From Firmicutes bacterium UBA2116 (GTDB lineage Bacteria > Bacillota > Clostridia > Tissierellales > Sedimentibacteraceae): DNA of 64,000 nucleotides. The translations under genes were made by a program, and so were the position numbers. Shown piece after piece: positions 59,471-64,000 of the stretch. The notes under the pieces were generated by a model. It searched no databases. It was given only the letters and a program-made list of their open reading frames with translations, and had not been told where the DNA came from. How positions within the stretch are numbered: the first letter of the stretch is position 1; the number at the start of each line of letters is the position of its first letter. The DNA lies in NCBI GenBank assembly GCA_002331025.1, contig DCYG01000020.1, forward strand, positions 46,257 to 110,256. The letters run 5' to 3'.

Positions 59471-60781
59471 TTAGCTTTGCAGGTATTCTAAAAACTTTTT
59501 AATTTTACTTTCATACCCGGATTCCTTAGGTTCATAGAAACTGATATTCTTTATCGACTCAGGAAGATAATTTTGTTTTACATAAAACTTATTGTATTCA
59601 TGAGGATACTTATAGCTTAATCCTCTGCCGAGTTTTTCTGCTCCGCTGTAGCTTTTGTCCCTTAAATGAACGGGAACCTCCAATGAGTTTTTTTCCACGG
59701 CATCATACGCCTTGTCTATTGCTATAATGGATGCATTGCTTTTCGGTGCACATGCAACGTATATGGCAGCCTGTGCCAAAATGATTCTGCCTTCCGGAAA
59801 GCCTATTATTTCTACCGCATGAAATGCACTGACGGCTAACTGTAAAGCTCTCGGATCTGCATTACCAACATCCTCCGATGCACATATTATTATTCTTCGT
59901 GCAATAAATTTCGGATCTTCTCCCCCTTTTATCATTTTAGCCAGCCAAAATACAGCAGCGTCAGGGTCTGAACCCCTCATGCTCTTTATGAAGGCTGAAA
60001 TGGTATCGTAATGATTGTCGCCTGTTTTATCATATTCAATCTTTTTTCTTTGAATGCATTCAGAGGCAACATTTATGTCAATTTTTATTATACCATTCTT
60101 TTCATCGGTGGTCTCAACACCTAATTCCAGAGCACTCAATGCTTTTCTTACGTCACCGTTTGAATTGTTGACTATTAAATCTATTGCTTCTTCGTCTATT
60201 TCTACATTTTTATTTCCATAGCCATTTTCTTTATCGGATATTGCCTTTTTCACCACATCTTTAATATGCTTATCGTATATTTTCTTAAATTCAAAAACTA
60301 ACGAACGAGAAATTAAAGCCTGATTCACTTCAAAATAAGGATTTTCGGTTGTGGCACCAATCAGTATGATTGTACCGTTTTCTACATATGGTAAAAGGGC
60401 ATCCTGCTGAGCTTTATTAAATCTATGAATTTCGTCTATAAAAAGAATCGTTCTTTTATTATATAATGATAATTCATCAACTGCAAAGCTTATTTTTTCC
60501 TTTATGTCCTTTATCCCGCTGGTTACAGCGTTTAAAGTTGTAAAATTATTGTTTGTATTTTCAGCAATTATTCTTGCTAATGTTGTCTTGCCCGTTCCGG
60601 GAGGACCATAAAAAATAGCGGAAGAAAGCTTGTCAGCTTTTATTGCTCTGTTTAATATTTTTCCTTCCCCCACAATATGCTCCTGACCTACAAAATCATA
60701 AAGCGTCTTAGGCCTCATACGCTGTGCGAGAGGCCCTGATTTCTTTATAGAATTTTCATATTGCATTTCAAATATATTCAT
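59471..60781 (-). CDS. rarA: Replication-associated recombination protein RarA (MgsA)
   Basis: 436 residues. AAA+ clamp-loader family: LAQRMRPKTLYDFVGQEHIVGEGK, Walker A GPPGTGKTTLA (about 60-70), Walker B LFIDEIHRF, sensor-1 IGATTENPYFEVN, and the C-terminal MgsA tetramer domain (RGSDPDAAVFWLAKM...HLRDKSYSGAEKLGRG). RarA acts at stalled forks. Ends where the small unknown gene begins. Confidence 0.95.
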   Translation of the reverse strand: MNIFEMQYENSIKKSGPLAQRMRPKTLYDFVGQEHIVGEGKILNRAIKADKLSSAIFYGPPGTGKTTLARIIAENTNNNFTTLNAVTSGIKDIKEKISFAVDELSLYNKRTILFIDEIHRFNKAQQDALLPYVENGTIILIGATTENPYFEVNQALISRSLVFEFKKIYDKHIKDVVKKAISDKENGYGNKNVEIDEEAIDLIVNNSNGDVRKALSALELGVETTDEKNGIIKIDINVASECIQRKKIEYDKTGDNHYDTISAFIKSMRGSDPDAAVFWLAKMIKGGEDPKFIARRIIICASEDVGNADPRALQLAVSAFHAVEIIGFPEGRIILAQAAIYVACAPKSNASIIAIDKAYDAVEKNSLEVPVHLRDKSYSGAEKLGRGLSYKYPHEYNKFYVKQNYLPESIKNISFYEPKESGYESKIKKFLEYLQS

Positions 60782-60791
60782 TGCTTATCCT

Positions 60792-61205
60792 TTATAGTTT
60801 TTTACCTATCGTAAACTTAAGAACATTTTTCTTCATTTCTCTTTTATCATAAGCTTTCAGTATAAAATATGAAACAACTAAAGACAATAATGCTGAAACA
60901 GCTGAAATCATATCCTTATTCGGACTATTTGAAAGAAGCTGCACAATACCGATTACACCCATCATAATTAACAGAGGTACTCCGTATAAAACTAATATAT
61001 GCTTCATCATTACTTCATTCTCGGTTGTTATTTCAACATAATCTCCTACTTCGTAATCTCCTGTTATATCAGTTTCAATTGTCACACTTTTTTGATTGCA
61101 GGATGAGCCGCAGCTTTTGCAGTTGTCTCCACATGCTGATACTCTTTTAACCGATATAATCGCTTTATCTCCATTTACTTGTTCTATTTTCCCAATTTGA
61201 TCCAT
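60792..61205 (-). CDS. SoxR-reducing system protein RseC-like
   Basis: 137 residues. An N-terminal Cys cluster CGDNCKSCGSSCNQ (about 26-39) in a small beta domain, then two membrane helices (about 72-90 and 98-116). This is the RseC/MucC family pattern; members act in electron transfer to SoxR or in membrane stress signalling. In anaerobes the partner is unknown. Starts 18 bases after aspS ends. Confidence 0.88.
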   Translation of the reverse strand: MDQIGKIEQVNGDKAIISVKRVSACGDNCKSCGSSCNQKSVTIETDITGDYEVGDYVEITTENEVMMKHILVLYGVPLLIMMGVIGIVQLLSNSPNKDMISAVSALLSLVVSYFILKAYDKREMKKNVLKFTIGKKL

Positions 61206-61223
61206 TATCCTCTTCCTTTCTTA

Positions 61224-62996
61224 CTACTCGGTAACTTCTATGCCAAGCTCCTTTAATTGCTTATCTGTAGCATAGGTTGGTGCTTCTGTCATTAAACATG
61301 TAGCACTTTGAGTTTTAGGAAATGCTATTACGTCTCTTATATTATCACTTTCTGTAAGCAGCATCATAAATCGGTCTAAGCCGTATGCAATTCCGCCGTG
61401 AGGAGGGACACCATACTTAAATGCTTCGAGCAGGAATCCGAATTTTTCATTTGCTTCCTCGTCTGTGAAGCCAAGAGCTCTGAACATTCTGTTTTGAAGT
61501 TCCCTGTTAGTGATACGAATACTTCCTCCGCCTATTTCATCTCCGTTTATTACTATGTCGTAGGCTTTGGCTCTTACCTCTTGCGGACTAGATTCTAATT
61601 TGTCAATATCTTCATCTACCGGAGCCGTAAACGGGTGATGCTTTGCTACATATCTTTCTTCCTCATCGTCATATTCAAATAATGGAAAGTCGGTTATCCA
61701 TACTAATTCATACTTGCTTTCATCTATGAGATTTTTATCGTGTGCTATTTCAATTCTTAATGCACCAAGAGCATTGTTAACAACTGATTCCTTGTCTGCA
61801 ACGATAAACACAATGTCCTTTTCTTTCAGTTCAAGAACTGAAGTTATTTGTTTTTGTTCATCTTCACTCAAGAATTTAGCTATAGGAGAATCAATTGCTC
61901 CGTTTTCATATTTCATCCATGCCAAGCCTTTAGCGCCGTATGTTTTTACAAACTTTTCAAGCTTGGAAATTCCCTTCTTAGAGAAATCATCGGCTGATGA
62001 ATCTATTTTAACACATTTTATTAATCCTTTTGAATCATAAGTTGATTTAAAAGCATTAAATTCAGAATTTTTAAATATTTCAGTAATATCAGTAAGTTCA
62101 TATCCAAAACGTAAGTCAGGTTTATCTGAGCCGTATTTATCCATTGCCGTCTGGTACGACATACGCTTGATAGGAAGCTCTATATTTACATTCTTAACCT
62201 CTTTAAATATTTTCTGAATAAGCTTTTCATTTATTGAAATAACATCCTCTACATCAACAAATGACATTTCAATATCAACCTGTGTAAATTCCGGCTGTCT
62301 GTTTGCTCTCAGATCCTCATCTCTGAAGCATCTTACTATTTGAAAATATCTGTTCATACCCGAAACCATCAATAGCTGCTTAAACAACTGCGGTGACTGG
62401 GGCAATGCGTAAAACTTGCCGGGATTAACCCTGCTTGGCACTAAATAGTCCCTTGCACCTTCCGGTGTCGGTTTTGTCAAAAATGGTGTTTCTATTTCAT
62501 TAAAATTATTTTCATATAGGAAATCTCTTATAACCTTAGATGTCTTGCTTCTCAGCATGAGATTATTCTGCATATGAGGTTTTCTTAAATCAAGAAATCT
62601 GTATTTTAAACGCATCTGCTCAGAAACATCATCGTCATCCTTTATATAAATAGGAGGAGTTTCAGCAGTATCCAATATTTTAAGCTCTTCGATATATACT
62701 TCTATTTCTCCGGTAGCCAATTCAAGATTCTTGGATTCTCTTTCTAACACCTTTCCTCTTACGGCAATAACAAATTCACTTCTCAGCCCTTCCGCTTTTT
62801 CAAAGCTTTCTTTATTTACTTCAGTGTCAAACACAATCTGAATCAAGCCGGTTATATCTCTCAAGTCTGCAAATATAAGTCCGCCTAAGCTTCTTCTTTT
62901 CTGAACCCATCCCATCAGCACAACTTCTTTTCCTATATCATTCTTGCTTAATTCTCCGCACATATTTGTTCTTCTTAAATCTCCCATTGTTTCCAT
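61224..62996 (-). CDS. aspS: Aspartate--tRNA ligase
   Basis: 590 residues. An N-terminal OB fold (GWVQKRRSLGGLIFADLRDITGLIQIVF) and a class II core (FLDLRKPHMQNNLMLRSKTSKVIRDFL, QSPQLFKQLLMVSGMNRYFQIVRCFRDEDLR, the GAD insert around 300-430, and FGVPPHGG-type AFKYGVPPHGGIAYGLDRFMMLL). Start at 62996 has GGAGG 5 bases upstream; a longer reading would translate the T-box leader. hisS, often beside it, is not here. Confidence 0.95.
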   Translation of the reverse strand: METMGDLRRTNMCGELSKNDIGKEVVLMGWVQKRRSLGGLIFADLRDITGLIQIVFDTEVNKESFEKAEGLRSEFVIAVRGKVLERESKNLELATGEIEVYIEELKILDTAETPPIYIKDDDDVSEQMRLKYRFLDLRKPHMQNNLMLRSKTSKVIRDFLYENNFNEIETPFLTKPTPEGARDYLVPSRVNPGKFYALPQSPQLFKQLLMVSGMNRYFQIVRCFRDEDLRANRQPEFTQVDIEMSFVDVEDVISINEKLIQKIFKEVKNVNIELPIKRMSYQTAMDKYGSDKPDLRFGYELTDITEIFKNSEFNAFKSTYDSKGLIKCVKIDSSADDFSKKGISKLEKFVKTYGAKGLAWMKYENGAIDSPIAKFLSEDEQKQITSVLELKEKDIVFIVADKESVVNNALGALRIEIAHDKNLIDESKYELVWITDFPLFEYDDEEERYVAKHHPFTAPVDEDIDKLESSPQEVRAKAYDIVINGDEIGGGSIRITNRELQNRMFRALGFTDEEANEKFGFLLEAFKYGVPPHGGIAYGLDRFMMLLTESDNIRDVIAFPKTQSATCLMTEAPTYATDKQLKELGIEVTE

Positions 62997-63010
62997 AATA
63001 TCCTCCGAAA

Positions 63011-63165
63011 TTAAATAAAAATAACTCATCCCTGTGCTTAGGGACGAGTTTAACCCGCGTTGCCACCCTACTTGGACTATATAGTCCCTCTCGATTGTTT
63101 TTGCTTTATTTGAGGTGTCTTTCATCACAAGTTAATAACAGCTCTCATCGTCCCTGTCTTGCTTT
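63011..63165 (-). promoter_or_regulatory. T-box leader of aspS
   Basis: On the minus strand the T-box core AGGGTGGCAACGCGGG lies at 63054-63069. A terminator stem AACTCGTCCC/GGGATGAGTT (63022-63050) followed by ATTTTTATTT comes just before aspS. A competing antiterminator could form with GGGACTATATAGTCC upstream. A GAC triplet followed by A near 63118, in AAAGACACC, is a fitting specifier for aspartate, but I place it tentatively. Confidence 0.85.
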
Positions 63166-63287
63166 GATTAATACAATTATGATTACTCTTCCCCAAGCAA
63201 TATATATGTTTAAATTAACATAATGAAAGTCATTTGTCAATAGTTTTTGGAAACAATAAATTCACCTATAAATTCACCATTGAGACA

Positions 63288-64000
63288 TCACGATTTCCTT
63301 TTCTGCCGCAATTTATAAGCACGCTTGTATTCATACATTTTTTCATCGGCTGCACTTAAAAGATCACTTACTTTTAACGTATTATCCGACCCTACTTTTA
63401 TTACTCCGTAGCTGATGCTGCGTTCGTAAGCACAGTTACAGTTAATCAGCCTCTTTCGCAATATTTCCAATTTCTCCTTCGCAACTTCGGAATTCCAGTC
63501 TTCAGACAGCAGCATGAACTCATCTCCTCCTATGCGGCATATAACTGCTTCCGGTGTCAATTCGCTCATTGCGTCCGATATACATGTAATGTACTTGTCT
63601 CCCTCTGCATGTCCATACCAGTCATTCACAAATTTCAGATTATCTATATCAACGAAACACAGAACAAAGCTTCTGCCTTCCAAAAGCCACTTCTCCATAA
63701 CCTCCATACCGTAACGCCTATTGTTTAATTGGGTCAAGGTATCAATATTTGCTATATTCTGAAATTCTTTCAGCTTTTCGCGCTCAGTGCATATATCCGT
63801 CAGAAGATTCAGTCTCCGTTGTTCAAGCTGCTCCACCATTTCATTAAAAGCCTCGGAAAAATCTCCCATAAAGTCTACCCTCTGTTGATAGTCTCCCTTA
63901 GCTACCTGCTGTGTCTGCCATGTAAGATGCTTAAGTGAAGCATGAAGCGCTTTAAGTGGGGCAGCCATTTCATTAATGGGTGACGGTAATACAACTCCCA
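63288..64000 (-). CDS. HAMP-GGDEF protein, 5' end cut by window edge
   Basis: At least 237 residues, open to the right edge. A HAMP-type linker (about residues 5-60 of the visible part, from INEMAAPLKALHASL to NEMVEQLEQ) precedes a diguanylate cyclase domain with TQLNNRRYG, FVDIDNLKFVNDWYGHAEGD and the active-site RIGGDEF. An I-site RxxD is not obvious. It probably has membrane and sensor parts further right. It makes c-di-GMP if active. Confidence 0.88.
   Translation of the reverse strand, partial: GVVLPSPINEMAAPLKALHASLKHLTWQTQQVAKGDYQQRVDFMGDFSEAFNEMVEQLEQRRLNLLTDICTEREKLKEFQNIANIDTLTQLNNRRYGMEVMEKWLLEGRSFVLCFVDIDNLKFVNDWYGHAEGDKYITCISDAMSELTPEAVICRIGGDEFMLLSEDWNSEVAKEKLEILRKRLINCNCAYERSISYGVIKVGSDNTLKVSDLLSAADEKMYEYKRAYKLRQKRKS

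Noticed and set aside
63000..63128. A longer reading of aspS beginning at 63128
   Set aside because: It would translate the T-box terminator and core. The ATG at 62996 has a GGAGG 5 bases before it and gives the usual AspS start.

Overview
The window is a gene-dense, low-GC stretch that looks like the chromosome of an anaerobic, spore-forming member of the Clostridia. The evidence is an intact sporulation sigma factor of the sigma-K type, the mre/PBP2/MinD-like/M23 cluster, IreB, RuvX, DUF1292, an aspS T-box, NrdR, an IscR/IscS/IscU set, a mannose-family PTS, and a full selenocysteine pathway with a SelD that itself reads a UGA codon. A Sedimentibacter- or Tissierellia-like host would fit, but that is inference. 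Most genes lie on the minus strand.

1-11.4 kb: shape and division cluster running leftward (maf, radC, mreB, mreC, mreD, a very large PBP2, a MinD/ParA-like ATPase, then an M23/SpoIVFA-like gene cut by the window edge). Upstream are small membrane genes (DUF4321, Gx transporter family, NusG domain II), a DUF4241 gene, nrdR and an FlK-like thioesterase. 11.4-18.6 kb: MacB-type ABC exporter (permease, long HlyD-like adaptor, ATPase), a membrane protein with a kinase-like cytosolic part, DUF1232, a UspA-like protein, tRNA-Sec and an orphan response regulator. 18.7-25.1 kb: selB, selA, selD, comEA and the D,D-carboxypeptidase dacF.

25.1-27.05 kb: a decayed foreign islet (restriction-enzyme-like fragment, YhcG nuclease broken by one stop codon, XRE regulator) sitting inside what looks like the shared terminator of dacF and ridA. 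27-31 kb: ridA, rsfS, yqeK, nadD and a PTS with a fused EIIC-EIID. 31.3-33 kb: a Pro/Met/Gln-rich repeat protein and the sigma-K gene. 33-35.7 kb: a luxC/luxE-like acyl reductase pair without luciferase genes. 35.9-46.4 kb: U32 peptidase, SAM O-methyltransferase, mltG, RNase J, Fur-family regulator, DUF1292, ruvX, a ferredoxin-fused aldo/keto reductase, ireB and alaS.

46.5-55 kb is the main accessory region: a GNAT pseudogene, a two-gene ABC exporter, a holin-like toxin ORF overrun by an IS3 orfA remnant, and an ArsR-type regulator with a three-gene ABC-2 transporter behind a palindromic operator. 55-64 kb: a YitT family protein, iscRSU, a DUF3343 putative Se/S carrier, rarA, an RseC-like protein, aspS with a T-box leader, and a HAMP-GGDEF protein cut by the right edge. 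Several palindromic elements are dispersed through the intergenic spaces, one of them apparently inserted into another copy of itself. I found no rRNA genes, no CRISPR array and no prophage.
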